Below, one piece after another: positions 52,688 through 61,969 of a stretch of DNA of 64,000 nucleotides (positions are counted from its first letter, which is position 1; every line of letters starts with the position of its first letter). Under the pieces are notes generated by a model. The model did not search any database, was not told the origin of the DNA, and saw only the letters and a program-made list of their open reading frames with translations. Source of the stretch: Myxococcus landrumus (GTDB lineage: Bacteria > Myxococcota > Myxococcia > Myxococcales > Myxococcaceae); the NCBI RefSeq assembly GCF_017301635.1, contig NZ_CP071091.1, forward strand, positions 7,246,501 through 7,310,500. The letters run 5' to 3'. Both the position numbers and the translations under genes were made by a program.

Positions 52688-55600
52688 ATGCGTATTTCGG
52701 GGCATCGGCCTCGTGCCGTCTGGCGCGGGCTCTTGGGGGTGGTCCTGCTTGCCGGGCTTGTCCTGGCGCGGCCGGGCTTCGCCTTGGACCCGCAACGGCG
52801 GGTGTCCCAGTACAGCCAGGATTCATGGCGCAGTGACGACGGGCTGCCGCAGAACAGCCTGCTGGCGTTGGCGCAGACGCGCGACGGCTATGTGTGGCTG
52901 GGGACGTGGGAAGGCCTGGTGCGCTTCGACGGCGCGCGCTTCGTCGTCTTCGACAAACGCAACACGCCGGAGCTGCGCAGCCACGCCATCAAGGCGCTCG
53001 CGGAGGATGCGTCCGGTGTCTTGTGGGTGGGCACGGACCAGGGCCTGGTGGCGTACGTGGATGGCCGCTTCCAGCGCGCGCCCGGAGCCTCCGCGCCGCT
53101 CGAGGGCGTGCGGGTGGAGGAGCTGCTCGTCGGAGAAGGCTCGCTGTGGGTGGGCACCTCGGGAGGACTGTGGCAGGTGCCGCTCGGCGAGGGCGTGGCG
53201 CGGCACTTCACGGAGGCGGATGGCCTGCCGGGCTCGTTCGTCACCGCGATTGCGCGAGCGGGAGGCGACAACCGGCTCTGGGTGGGCACGAAGGCGGGCG
53301 TGGCGTTGCTGGAGGGCGGGCAGGTGTTGCGCACGCCCTTTCCCGTGCCGGGGCCGGACCCGCACCCGGGGGTGACGGCGCTCTACCAGGATGTCTCCGG
53401 GACGCTGTGGATGGGGACGGAGTCGGGCCTCTTCTCGTGGAACGGGGCCGTGGTCACCCGCTTCACGGTGGCGGAGGGGTTGCCGGCCATCGTCACCGCG
53501 TTGTTCGCGGACAGCCAGGGCAGCCTCTGGGTGGGCACCCGGCGCGGCGGGCTGGTGCGGCGGGAGGCGGATGGCTTCAGCGCACCGTTGCATGGCGCGG
53601 GGCTCGCGGACGCGGAGGTGTTGTCGCTGCTGGAGGACCGGGACGGCTCGCTGTGGGTGGGCACGTATTCGGGCCTGTTCCGTCTGAGGGATGGGCCGTT
53701 CGCCACGTATGGCGGACCGGAGGGGCTCGCCAACGAGACGGTGAGCACGGTGCTGGAGGACCGGCGCGGCACGGTGTGGTTCGGCACGGTGGGCGGTGGG
53801 CTGTTCTACCTGCGCGATGGACGCATCCACCGCATGGAGGACTTCGAGGGAGGCACGGACCCGGTCATCACCGCGCTGCACGAGGCGCCAGACGGGACGC
53901 TGTGGGCGGGCTCGAAGGCGGGCGCGTTCCGGTACGACGGCCACCGCTTCGCCCGGTCCTCGCGAGTGCAGGGGCTGCCGGATGATGTCGTGACGTCCAT
54001 CCTGGTGGATTCGCGGGGGACGCAGTGGTTCGGCACACGCAAGGGCCTGGCGCGGGTGCGCGGTGGCGACGTCATGGTGTTCGGTCCCCGGCAGGGTCTG
54101 GGCGAGCCGGTCATCGTGATGGCGGAGGACGCGGCCGGCGCGGTGTGGCTGGGCTCCGAGGGCGGCCTGTGGCGCTTCGAGGAAGGCAAGGGGCTGCGTC
54201 GCTACACGCTGAAGGACGGGCTGCCGGGTGAGGTGGTGCTGTCGCTGCTGACGGACCCGGACGGCACGGTGTGGGTGGGGACGGAGACGGGGCTGGGCCG
54301 GTGGCGCAATGGCGAGTGGACGCGCTACTCGGTGTCGCAGCACGGGCTCTACGACGACGCGGTGTTCAGCATCGTCTCGGATGGCGACGGCTACCTGTGG
54401 ATGAGCAGCAACAAGGGCGTGTCCCGAGTCTCCCGTCGTGAGCTGGACGAGGTGGCGGATGGACGCCGCTCGCGGCTGGCGGTGATGGGGTTCGACCAGA
54501 CGGACGGCATGCGCTCGCCGGAGTGCAACGGGAACACGCAGCCGTCGGGGTGGAGGGGGAAGGACGGGCGGCTGTGGTTCACGACCATCCAGGGCGCCAT
54601 CGTCGTGGACCCGGTGCGGGTGCGCGCCAGCCGGCAGCCGCCCGAGGTTCGCATCGAGGAAGTGCGGGTGCAGGGGCAGCTGGTGCCGGTGAAGGGCCCG
54701 GTGGAGCTGCGGCCGGATGGGTCCCGGTTGGATATCCGCTTCACCGCCTTCACGCCGGGGGACGCGGTTCGGTTGCCCTTCCGCTATCGCCTGGTGGGGC
54801 ATGACGACGGCTGGGTGCGCGCGGAGATTCGGCGGGCGACGTACACGGGGCTGCGGCCCGGACGCTACCGCTTCGAGGTCCAGGCGGAGGGCCGCGACGG
54901 CGGGTGGACGGAGCCGGTGTCGCTGGAGGTGCTGCTGGAGCCGAACCTCTGGCAGCGCACGGACTTCTGGGCGTTGTTCGTGCTGGGGCTCGGGATGTTG
55001 GGCGTCAGCGTGTACCTGCTGCGCGTGGGGCAGTTGAAGGCGCGTGAGCGGTGGTTGGAGGAGCGTGTGCAGGAGCGCACGCGGGAGTTGGCGCGCGCCA
55101 ACGAGGAGCTGGAGGCGAACGTGCGCACGCTGCGGCAGACGCAGGCGCAGCTCGTCCAGGCGGGGAGGATGGCGGCGGTGGGGCAGCTCGCCGCGGGCGT
55201 GGGGCACGAAATCAACAACCCGCTGGCGTACATCGTGTCGAACCTGGAGCACGCGAGCGAGGAGTCGGATGCGCTCGCGCGGGAGCTGGGGGAGGCGCGG
55301 GACGCGGGGACTCGGCTGCGCGAGGTGGGGCAGGCGCTGCGCGAGGCGTTGCATGGCGCGGACCGGGTGCGGCGCATCGTCCGGGACTTGAAGACGTTCT
55401 CCCGGCCGGATGACGAGATGCAGGGGCCGGTGGAGCTGGGGGCGGTGCTCGACTCGGCGGTGAAGATTGCGATGGGCGAGCTTCGTCCGCGCGCGAAGGT
55501 GGTGCGGGACTACGGCGATGTGACGTGGGTGGAGGGGAGCGAGGCGCGGTTGGCGCAGGTGTTCCTGAACCTGCTCATCAACGCGGCGCAGGCGCTGCCG

Positions 55601-57658
55601 GAGGGGCGTGCGGAGGAGAACGAGGTGCGGCTCGTCACGCGCGCGGGGCCGGAGGGTTGGGTGGTGGCGGAGGTGCGGGACACGGGCACGGGCATCTCGC
55701 CGGAGTCGTTGGGCCGCATCTTCGACCCGTTCTACACGACGAAGCCGGTGGGGGTGGGGACGGGGCTGGGGCTGTCTTTGTGCCACGCGTACGTGACGGC
55801 GATGGGCGGGACCATCTCCGTGGAGAGCGAGCTGGGCCGCGGGTCCGTGTTCCGGGTGGCGCTGCGGCGCGCGAGGGACGCGGGCGCGGCGATGTCCGCG
55901 GAGGGGCGCAGGCGGGGCGTGACAGGGAGTCGGTCCGTGCGAGGCACGGGCGAGCGCGCGGCGTATGGAGAGCCGGGGCGCGCCTCCTCGTCCATGGGCT
56001 ATCCGGCGGTGCCCGAGTTGTTGCGAGGGGTGACGGAGCGGCAGTCGTCGCCGACGGGCTATCCGTCGGTGTCCGAGTCCTCGCGAGGGGTGACGGAGCG
56101 ACCGTCCTCTCCGACGGGCTATCCAGCGGTGCCTGAGTCTTCGCAAGGGATGAGGGCGGCGATAGAGCGTCAGTCTTCGTCCACGGGCTACCCGGTCGTG
56201 GTCGAGTCCTCGCGAGGGGTGACGCAGCGCAAGTCCTCACCCACGGGCTATCCGACGGTGCCCGAATCATCGCAAGGGATGCGAGGGTCGACGGAGCATC
56301 CGTCCGCGCCGATGGGCTCTCCCGCGGAGCCCGAGTCACTGCGAGGCCCGACACCTCACAAGCCTTCATCGAGGGAGCACGAGTCAGCGCACGGGATGCG
56401 AGGGCTGACGGAGCATTCGTCTTCATCGGCGGGTCATCCGGCGGAGCACGAGTCATCGCAGGGATGGCGTGGGTTGACGGAGCAACCGTCGTCCACGAGC
56501 TACTCAGCACAGTCCGAGCCGTCGCAAGGGATGCGAGGGATTGCGGACCGCAAGTCCTCACCCCTGGGCTACCCGACGGTGCCCGAGTCGCACCAGGGCG
56601 CACGACCCATGGAGGAATTCAGCCCTCCTCGGTCGCCGAGCCCCGCAGCGACGTATGGGCTCAGAGTGTCGTCATCGATGGACCCCGCGACCAGCTCCGA
56701 CACCTCGCGACGCGGGGACTTCTCCGAGCACCGCCAGGTCCAGGGGCCCCCGTCGTCCGCGAGCCCCTCGCCAGAGGATGCGCTGTCTTCGGGGCGCCAT
56801 GCGGTGGCCTCGGGGCCCCGGCCGGTGACGGAGCGAAAGTCGTCACCCACGGGCCATCCCACGGTGGCCGAGCCATCGTCAGGCACCCGGGCCGTGACGG
56901 AGCGCACGTCATCGAGGCATCCAGCGATTGGCGAGTCCTCCTCGGGCTCCCGCTTCGTGACGGAGTACCCCGCGCTCACGGGCCATGCGCCGAGCCTGGA
57001 GTCCTCGCCGCCCAGAGTGGAGTTCGATACCTCGCGGCCACCCTCCTCGGCGTTGGCCGAGCCCGTGCCCTCGTTCCGCGATGACCTCGCCGCCACGAGA
57101 GCCGACCTCCCGGGGCCCGTGAGCGACGGTGCTCGCGCCACGCCCGCTACCCACGTCGAGCCGAACACCGCCCAGCCAGGATTGGAGCCCTCGTCGATGG
57201 GCGAGACCGCCTCGGCCCATTCGCACCCGGGACCCACGCCCGCGAGAGCACCGTCCACGACGAGACCCCGAGGCCGTGTGCTGGTGGTGGATGACGATGC
57301 GCTGGTGAGCGGGGCCATCCGTCGCACGCTCGCGCGAGAGAACGATGTCGACGTGGTGGTGAGCGCACGGCAGGCGCTGGAGCGCTTGAGTGAGCCCGCG
57401 CCGCGCCGCTACGACGTCGTGCTCTGCGACTTGATGATGCCGGAGATGACGGGGATGGACCTCTACGACGCGCTCGTGCGCACCGCGCCCGCGGTGGCCG
57501 AGCGCGTGGTGTTCATCACCGGAGGGGCCTTCACTCCGACGGCGCGCACCTTCCTGGAGCGGGTGGAGAACCCGCGAGTGGAGAAGCCCTTCGACCCGGA
57601 AGCCCTGCGAGGACTCATCCGCGCCGAGGTCGCCCGAGCGCGTGGCGACGTCGCCTGA
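52688..57658 (+). CDS. Hybrid histidine kinase with two-component propeller sensor and repeat linker
   Basis: 1656 residues. Signal/first helix (RGLLGVVLLAGLVLARPGFA), then a periplasmic two-component-regulator propeller (about 30-650; blades with LWVGT-x-x-GL and GYVWLGTWEGLVRF), a Y_Y_Y domain (about 670-755), a membrane helix (about 761-781), a coiled coil, HisKA with H in GVGHEINNPLAY (about 840), and HATPase with NLLINAAQAL, DTGTGI and GTGLGLSL (about 930-1065). A linker of about 460 residues follows (1068-1528) made of degenerate repeats like SSPTGYPAVPESSRGVTER. The C-terminal receiver has VLVVDDDA and phosphorylatable Asp near 1580 (VLCDLMMPEMTG). It resembles the Bacteroides carbohydrate sensors; the ligand is unknown. 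No output domain is fused. A GTG at 52679 is an alternative start. Confidence 0.92.
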   Translation: MRISGHRPRAVWRGLLGVVLLAGLVLARPGFALDPQRRVSQYSQDSWRSDDGLPQNSLLALAQTRDGYVWLGTWEGLVRFDGARFVVFDKRNTPELRSHAIKALAEDASGVLWVGTDQGLVAYVDGRFQRAPGASAPLEGVRVEELLVGEGSLWVGTSGGLWQVPLGEGVARHFTEADGLPGSFVTAIARAGGDNRLWVGTKAGVALLEGGQVLRTPFPVPGPDPHPGVTALYQDVSGTLWMGTESGLFSWNGAVVTRFTVAEGLPAIVTALFADSQGSLWVGTRRGGLVRREADGFSAPLHGAGLADAEVLSLLEDRDGSLWVGTYSGLFRLRDGPFATYGGPEGLANETVSTVLEDRRGTVWFGTVGGGLFYLRDGRIHRMEDFEGGTDPVITALHEAPDGTLWAGSKAGAFRYDGHRFARSSRVQGLPDDVVTSILVDSRGTQWFGTRKGLARVRGGDVMVFGPRQGLGEPVIVMAEDAAGAVWLGSEGGLWRFEEGKGLRRYTLKDGLPGEVVLSLLTDPDGTVWVGTETGLGRWRNGEWTRYSVSQHGLYDDAVFSIVSDGDGYLWMSSNKGVSRVSRRELDEVADGRRSRLAVMGFDQTDGMRSPECNGNTQPSGWRGKDGRLWFTTIQGAIVVDPVRVRASRQPPEVRIEEVRVQGQLVPVKGPVELRPDGSRLDIRFTAFTPGDAVRLPFRYRLVGHDDGWVRAEIRRATYTGLRPGRYRFEVQAEGRDGGWTEPVSLEVLLEPNLWQRTDFWALFVLGLGMLGVSVYLLRVGQLKARERWLEERVQERTRELARANEELEANVRTLRQTQAQLVQAGRMAAVGQLAAGVGHEINNPLAYIVSNLEHASEESDALARELGEARDAGTRLREVGQALREALHGADRVRRIVRDLKTFSRPDDEMQGPVELGAVLDSAVKIAMGELRPRAKVVRDYGDVTWVEGSEARLAQVFLNLLINAAQALPEGRAEENEVRLVTRAGPEGWVVAEVRDTGTGISPESLGRIFDPFYTTKPVGVGTGLGLSLCHAYVTAMGGTISVESELGRGSVFRVALRRARDAGAAMSAEGRRRGVTGSRSVRGTGERAAYGEPGRASSSMGYPAVPELLRGVTERQSSPTGYPSVSESSRGVTERPSSPTGYPAVPESSQGMRAAIERQSSSTGYPVVVESSRGVTQRKSSPTGYPTVPESSQGMRGSTEHPSAPMGSPAEPESLRGPTPHKPSSREHESAHGMRGLTEHSSSSAGHPAEHESSQGWRGLTEQPSSTSYSAQSEPSQGMRGIADRKSSPLGYPTVPESHQGARPMEEFSPPRSPSPAATYGLRVSSSMDPATSSDTSRRGDFSEHRQVQGPPSSASPSPEDALSSGRHAVASGPRPVTERKSSPTGHPTVAEPSSGTRAVTERTSSRHPAIGESSSGSRFVTEYPALTGHAPSLESSPPRVEFDTSRPPSSALAEPVPSFRDDLAATRADLPGPVSDGARATPATHVEPNTAQPGLEPSSMGETASAHSHPGPTPARAPSTTRPRGRVLVVDDDALVSGAIRRTLARENDVDVVVSARQALERLSEPAPRRYDVVLCDLMMPEMTGMDLYDALVRTAPAVAERVVFITGGAFTPTARTFLERVENPRVEKPFDPEALRGLIRAEVARARGDVA

Positions 57659-57673
57659 GCCACGCGCCGCGCC

Positions 57674-58657
57674 TCACAAGTCCAGCACCAGCCGCTTGGA
57701 GCGGGCCCGCGAGACGCAGACCAGCATGCGTCCATCCCCCGCGGGCTCCTGCTGGAAGAACGAGTCACGGTGCTCGGGTTGTCCCTCGCAGACGCGCGTC
57801 ACACAGGTGCCGCACGTGCCGGCCTCGCAGTCACTGGGCACCCGCACGCCATTGCGGCGCAGCACGTTGAGCAGGGACTGGTCCTTGGGCACGCTGAGCA
57901 CCTGGCCGGTGCTGCGGATGGCGACCTCGAAGTCCGTGTCCTCCTTGCCGCTGGTGGCGCTCACGCCATCGGCGTTGAAGGACTCGAAGTGGACCTTCTC
58001 CCAGGGCCAGCGGTGCCGGGCGGACGCCTCGCGCACGGCCTTCATCAACCCCGAGGGACCGCAGCAATACAGCCGCGTCCCGGGCTTGCGCGTGGAGAGC
58101 AGCCCCGACACGTCGAGCCCCTTCTCCGGCTCACCCCCGTCGAAGTGGAAGCGCACCCGGTCCGCGAACGGCGCGGTGGACAAGAGCTCATGGAAGGCCG
58201 CGCGCTCGGGAGCACGCGCGCAGTAGTACAGCGTGTAGTCCGCCCCCGTGCGCTCGAGCTGGCGCGCCATGGACAAGAGCGGCGTGATGCCGATGCCACC
58301 CGCCACCAGCACATAGCCGCGCGCGAACAGCAGCGGAAAGTCATTGCGAGGCGTGCTCACCACCAGGACATCGCCCTCGCGGACACGCTCGTGCATGGCG
58401 CGCGAGCCCCCTCGGCCCCGCGCATCCCGTTGCACGGCGATGACGTACCGGTGGGTCTCCTCCGCGTCGTTGCAGAGCGAGTACGAGCGAAGCACGGACT
58501 CTCCTCCTGGCACGCGCACGTCCACATGCGCACCGGGCTCGAAGGACGGGAGCGCGCCGCCTTCTTCCGCGACCAGCTCGTACGACAGGACGTCCTCGGC
58601 CTCGCCTGCGATGCGTGCCACGCGAACGCGCAAGGCATCATTCATCACCGTGTTCAC
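57674..58657 (-). CDS. FNR/2Fe-2S oxidoreductase, phthalate/vanillate demethylase reductase type
   Basis: 327 residues. Flavin-binding barrel with RSYSLCND (the RxYS motif), NAD domain with VLVAGGIGITPLLSM and YYCARAPE, CCGP, and a C-terminal plant-type [2Fe-2S] domain CEAGTCGTC then CVSRA (C-x4-C-x2-C-xn-C). This order (FNR then ferredoxin at the C-terminus) is that of the class IA reductases of Rieske oxygenases such as VanB. The matching oxygenase gene is not adjacent. GTG at 58657 follows a GGGAGGGG ribosome-binding site; ATG at 58645 is an alternative. Confidence 0.9.
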   Translation of the reverse strand: MNTVMNDALRVRVARIAGEAEDVLSYELVAEEGGALPSFEPGAHVDVRVPGGESVLRSYSLCNDAEETHRYVIAVQRDARGRGGSRAMHERVREGDVLVVSTPRNDFPLLFARGYVLVAGGIGITPLLSMARQLERTGADYTLYYCARAPERAAFHELLSTAPFADRVRFHFDGGEPEKGLDVSGLLSTRKPGTRLYCCGPSGLMKAVREASARHRWPWEKVHFESFNADGVSATSGKEDTDFEVAIRSTGQVLSVPKDQSLLNVLRRNGVRVPSDCEAGTCGTCVTRVCEGQPEHRDSFFQQEPAGDGRMLVCVSRARSKRLVLDL

Positions 58658-59084
58658 TGCTTCCCCTCCCCCCACCCCGCGCTCGCGGCGGCCCCATCCT
58701 CCAAGTGCGACGAGGCGACATTGAGCAGAGGTGGTTCCGCGTGGGATTGCCCCCCGGGGCAGCGGGCCCGTCGCCCACTTCACGCGTGTCAGGGGGCGGG
58801 GACACCGTGAAGTGTCAGGGGCGGTGAGTTGCTTCCCGCCATGGGAAGGCCGCTTCCCTCGGTGGTCGAGGATGTCGTCGGCATGGGCTCACGCACGCCG
58901 TGCAAGGGACATTCGAAGGGGCATCCCGGCTGGCTGCCGAGAGCCCAGGGGGTCGTGCTGCCTGCAGGTCGCCTCGGCATGGGCGCGGGGGCGTCCCCAC
59001 CATCCAGGACATGTCGCGCGCCAGGAGCCGAGCGCTCCATGGTGGGGATGCGCGGCTCCCAGAACCCCAGGGAGGCAATCAACC
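58658..59084. other. Divergent intergenic region, oxidoreductase / hemerythrin, with hairpin
   Basis: 427 bases without a gene. CACTTCACGCGTGTC (58776-58790) and GACACCGTGAAGTG (58801-58814) form a 14-bp stem with one bulge. GTGTCAGGGG is also repeated directly (58786 and 58813). Probably a regulatory palindrome between divergent promoters; no sigma-70 boxes are obvious. Confidence 0.4.
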
Positions 59085-59729
59085 ATGGATGCCATCGCGT
59101 TGCTGAAGGCGGACCACAAGACGGTGGAGCAGCTCTTCCGCAAGTTCGAGAAGGCGGGCGCCAACGCCTACAAGCTCAAGCGCAAGCTGGTGGAGCAGAT
59201 GGTGCACGCGCTGTCCGTGCACGCCGCCATCGAGGAGCAGGTCTTCTATCCGATGGTGCGAGCTCGCTCGGAGTCCCTGCGAGACGAAGTGCTCCGCGCG
59301 TTGGAGGAGCACCACGTGGTGAAGTGGGTGTTGTCGGAGCTGGACGAACTTCCTCCGGAGGCGGAGCGCTTCGACGCGAAGGTGTATGTGCTGATGGAGA
59401 CCGTGCGCGCACACGTGCTCGAGGAAGAGACCACTCTTTTCCCAGAAGTGAAGAAAGCGCTGCGTCCGCAGGAGCTGCGGGAGATGGGTGGGTTGTTGGC
59501 GCGCGCGAAGCAGTCGGCGCCCACGCATCCGCATCCGATGGCGCCGGACACGCCGCCGGGCAACCTGGTGGCGGGGGCGGTGTCGGCGGTGATGGACATG
59601 GGGCGGGACGTGTTGAGGGCCGCGCGCCGCAAGGCCACGACGCGCGTGAGGGAAGTCACGGGTCGCGCGATGAAGGTCCCGAAGCCACAAGTCTCGGAGT
59701 ATGAGACTGGCGATGCCGCGAGTCCTTGA
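59085..59729 (+). CDS. Hemerythrin HHE-domain protein
   Basis: 214 residues. The four-helix di-iron bundle is clear: KADHKTVEQLF, HAAIEEQVFYP (H-x3-E), EEHHVVKWVL and HVLEEETTLFP (H-x4-E). These are the ligands of bacterial HHE proteins that bind oxygen or nitric oxide or sense redox state. A linker rich in His/Pro and a helical C-terminus (VAGAVSAVMDMGRDVL) follow, possibly membrane-associating. GGGAGG lies about 9 bases upstream of the ATG. It is cytoplasmic and single; no DNA-binding domain. Confidence 0.9.
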   Translation: MDAIALLKADHKTVEQLFRKFEKAGANAYKLKRKLVEQMVHALSVHAAIEEQVFYPMVRARSESLRDEVLRALEEHHVVKWVLSELDELPPEAERFDAKVYVLMETVRAHVLEEETTLFPEVKKALRPQELREMGGLLARAKQSAPTHPHPMAPDTPPGNLVAGAVSAVMDMGRDVLRAARRKATTRVREVTGRAMKVPKPQVSEYETGDAASP

Positions 59730-59878
59730 TGCCTCATCCTCGGGTGGGAGGAGAGGGCTTGGCGCTCGGCCGAGGGGCCGCCGTACAAAGTCATGAATGT
59801 TGTCGGCGAGCCCCCGTCCGGAAGGGTATGGCAGCGGCATCAAACGCTGTTCGCGAAACCCCGCCCCGAGGAGGCGCA

Positions 59879-60628
59879 ATGTTCAACGTTCGACCCATCC
59901 GTTCCTGGTTGCTCTCAGCCGTCATGCTCACGTCGTTGGGAGCCTTCGCGCAGGGCCCGGCCGCGCCGCGTCCCGCGGTGGACCCTTCGGCGCGCACGCT
60001 GCGCGTGGAGGGAACGGGAGAGGTGAAGGCGCAGCCGGATGAAGCCTTCATCGACCTGTCCGTGGAGACGCTGGCGCCCAACGCGAAGGTGGCTGGTGAG
60101 CAGAACGCGAAGAAGATGGAGAAGGTGATTGGCGCGCTGACGGGCGCCGGCATCGCGCGCAAGGAAATCCAGACGCGCAACTTCTCGGTGTACCCGGACT
60201 ACGGGCCGCCGGCGCCGAACGAGACGGAGCCGAAGCTGAAGGGCTACCGGGTGAGCAACATGGTGTCGGTGCACGTCACGGAGCTGTCGCGCGTGGGCAG
60301 CCTGCTGGACCAGGCGCTGGCGGCGGGTGCGAACCGCGTGGACCAGGTGCGCTTCGGCCTGTCGAAGCAGGACGCGGTGCAGGGTGAGGCGCTGCGGCAG
60401 GCGGTGGCGCGTGCGCGCAAGTCGGCCGAGGTGCTGGCCGCGGCGCTGAACGTGAAGCTGGGCGCGGTGGTGGACGCGAGCACGGTGACGGAGCCGCCGC
60501 AGTTCTACCCGGCGCGCTTCGCGATGGCGGAGGCGTCTGACGCCCGCGTCGCCACGCCCATCCAGCCGGAGGAGCAGACGGTCTCCGCGAAGGTGACGCT
60601 CATCTACGTCATCGAGTCCGCGAAGTAG
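59879..60628 (+). CDS. SIMPL-domain periplasmic protein (YggE-like)
   Basis: 249 residues with a Sec signal (WLLSAVMLTSLGAFA-Q). The SIMPL (DUF541) domain begins with RTLRVEGTGEVKAQPDEAFIDLSVET, and continues with KKMEKVIGALTGAGIARKEIQTRNFSVYPDY and GYRVSNMVSVHV. E. coli YggE, its best-known relative, lowers oxidative stress; BP26 of Brucella forms channels of this fold. GAGGAGG lies 5 bases before the ATG. Monocistronic, followed by a good hairpin. Confidence 0.9.
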   Translation: MFNVRPIRSWLLSAVMLTSLGAFAQGPAAPRPAVDPSARTLRVEGTGEVKAQPDEAFIDLSVETLAPNAKVAGEQNAKKMEKVIGALTGAGIARKEIQTRNFSVYPDYGPPAPNETEPKLKGYRVSNMVSVHVTELSRVGSLLDQALAAGANRVDQVRFGLSKQDAVQGEALRQAVARARKSAEVLAAALNVKLGAVVDASTVTEPPQFYPARFAMAEASDARVATPIQPEEQTVSAKVTLIYVIESAK

Positions 60629-60656
60629 TTCCGCGAGGCCACTGGAAGCAGGTCCC

Positions 60657-60696
60657 CTGGGGATTCGGTCACCGAGTGGCGGGGCCGAATCCCCAG
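60657..60696. terminator. Hairpin between convergent SIMPL and DUF1266 genes
   Basis: Perfect 12-bp stem CTGGGGATTCGG / CCGAATCCCCAG, 16-base loop, followed by TGTGCTTTCTGG on the plus strand. It ends the SIMPL gene. Confidence 0.65.
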
Positions 60697-60780
60697 TGTG
60701 CTTTCTGGTGGAGTGACACCGGTCTCGTTGTGGCTTGAGCCCCGCGGTCGTCAGGACTCAACGCCAGCGACGCAACCCCA

Positions 60781-61542
60781 CTACGCGCCCTTCTTCTGCC
60801 AGGCGAGTTTCGTCCACGGACCGGCCGGAGCCGCTTGACACTCCAGGGTGATGGCCGTGATGCCGCTGAGCATTCCGTCTTCGGCGCCGCCCCACATGGC
60901 GCGGCCCAACAGGTAGCTCTTGCCCCACTGCTCCCAAGAAGAGAACTGGGACTGGGCTTGTTCCGCGGCGCGCGCGATGAAGGCCCACGCCTGGCTCTCG
61001 TTCAAGAACTTGAGGTCGTGGCTCATCCGGGTGACCACCACCGCCCGGCCCAGATCCCACGCCAGCGTGCCTCGCGCCAGCTCTTCAGCGGTGAATTCAA
61101 TCTTGTCTTCCTTCAACGAAGCCAGGGTTGCTCCCAGATTGCTCAGCGCTTCGTTGCCGGACTTCGCCACCCGCTCCCATTGGTCGGGAGAGACACCCGC
61201 CAGTTGCCTCAAGGCCGCGTCGAAATTCACACGATGGCCCTGGCTCAAGAGCTTCTCCACCTGGGCCGCGGCGGATTGCGGGCTGGTCACGTCCCACGCC
61301 TCGTTGAGCCCCGCTTGGAGTCGCGGCCACGGAACGCCGGTCTCCAGTGAGTTCGGGTAGGCGTTGACTTGTTCTGCATTCACCGCGCCCAACAAGACGC
61401 CGAAGAGCTGCTGCGGCGGCAGGTTCGCCTTGGGGTTCGGCTGGAACGACTTGAGCATCCGCCGATAGAACCCCAACTTCGGGATCCAGTAGATCACGGT
61501 TCCCAGCAAGAGGATTGCCACAATAATGGTGTTTATTTGCAT
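60781..61542 (-). CDS. DUF1266 membrane-anchored protein
   Basis: 253 residues. One N-terminal membrane helix (INTIIVAILLLGTVIYWIP) anchors a helical domain. The C-terminal part carries the DUF1266 signature: GTLAWDLGRAVVVTRMSHDLKFLNESQAWAFI and YLLGRAMWGG. The family is widespread, cytoplasm-facing and of unknown function, sometimes linked to secretion or polymorphic-toxin loci. The GC content of this gene and the sequence beyond is somewhat lower than the window average, which may mean recent gain. The ribosome-binding site is weak. Confidence 0.85.
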   Translation of the reverse strand: MQINTIIVAILLLGTVIYWIPKLGFYRRMLKSFQPNPKANLPPQQLFGVLLGAVNAEQVNAYPNSLETGVPWPRLQAGLNEAWDVTSPQSAAAQVEKLLSQGHRVNFDAALRQLAGVSPDQWERVAKSGNEALSNLGATLASLKEDKIEFTAEELARGTLAWDLGRAVVVTRMSHDLKFLNESQAWAFIARAAEQAQSQFSSWEQWGKSYLLGRAMWGGAEDGMLSGITAITLECQAAPAGPWTKLAWQKKGA

Positions 61543-61969
61543 GGTGTTTCGCCCGGAGAAAGGTCGCCGTCCGCGGCCCTGACGCCGTCAGTGGGCGCCA
61601 TGGCGCGGAGGAGGCTCAAAAATCAGTACACCTATTGGGAGCCGTTCGGCGAGGCCCCCCCTTCAAATTCCGACGAATCCCATACATGTTTCGATGAATC
61701 CCATGTATGGGATTTGCCCAACAGTGAAGCATTGCCATGCATTCACTGGAGAGCATGAACTCCTGGCTTCGCGCCTCCGTTCTCGCGGCCGCTTTCGCCG
61801 CTCGCCCCGAGCGACTCCGCCCCCGGACTCCATCGCGGGCTCAGGGGTGCAGCAGCGTTTTGTGCGCCATGTGGTGGCACGAAGCGTTGCAACGAAGGCT
61901 GTATCTGGAACCGTCGGGGGTGGAGGACAGCGCGGCATTCCTCATGAGCTTCACCTCCTGGAGGGGCGA
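61543..61969. promoter_or_regulatory. Intergenic region with AATCCCAT/ATGGGATT operators
   Basis: 427 bases with no convincing gene. Two 18-base imperfect direct repeats (61671-61688 and 61692-61709, both GAATCCCAT within) lie 21 bp apart, and the second is part of the palindrome AATCCCATGTATGGGATT (61697-61714). They lie about 130 bases upstream of the DUF1266 start and also upstream of the uncertain gene at 61970. The half-sites match those in the region 45040-45066. Confidence 0.5.

Noticed and set aside
52823..56146. 1107-codon antisense open frame over the hybrid kinase
   Set aside because: Composition is that of a shadow frame (Arg, His, Pro), while the sense strand encodes clear propeller and kinase domains.
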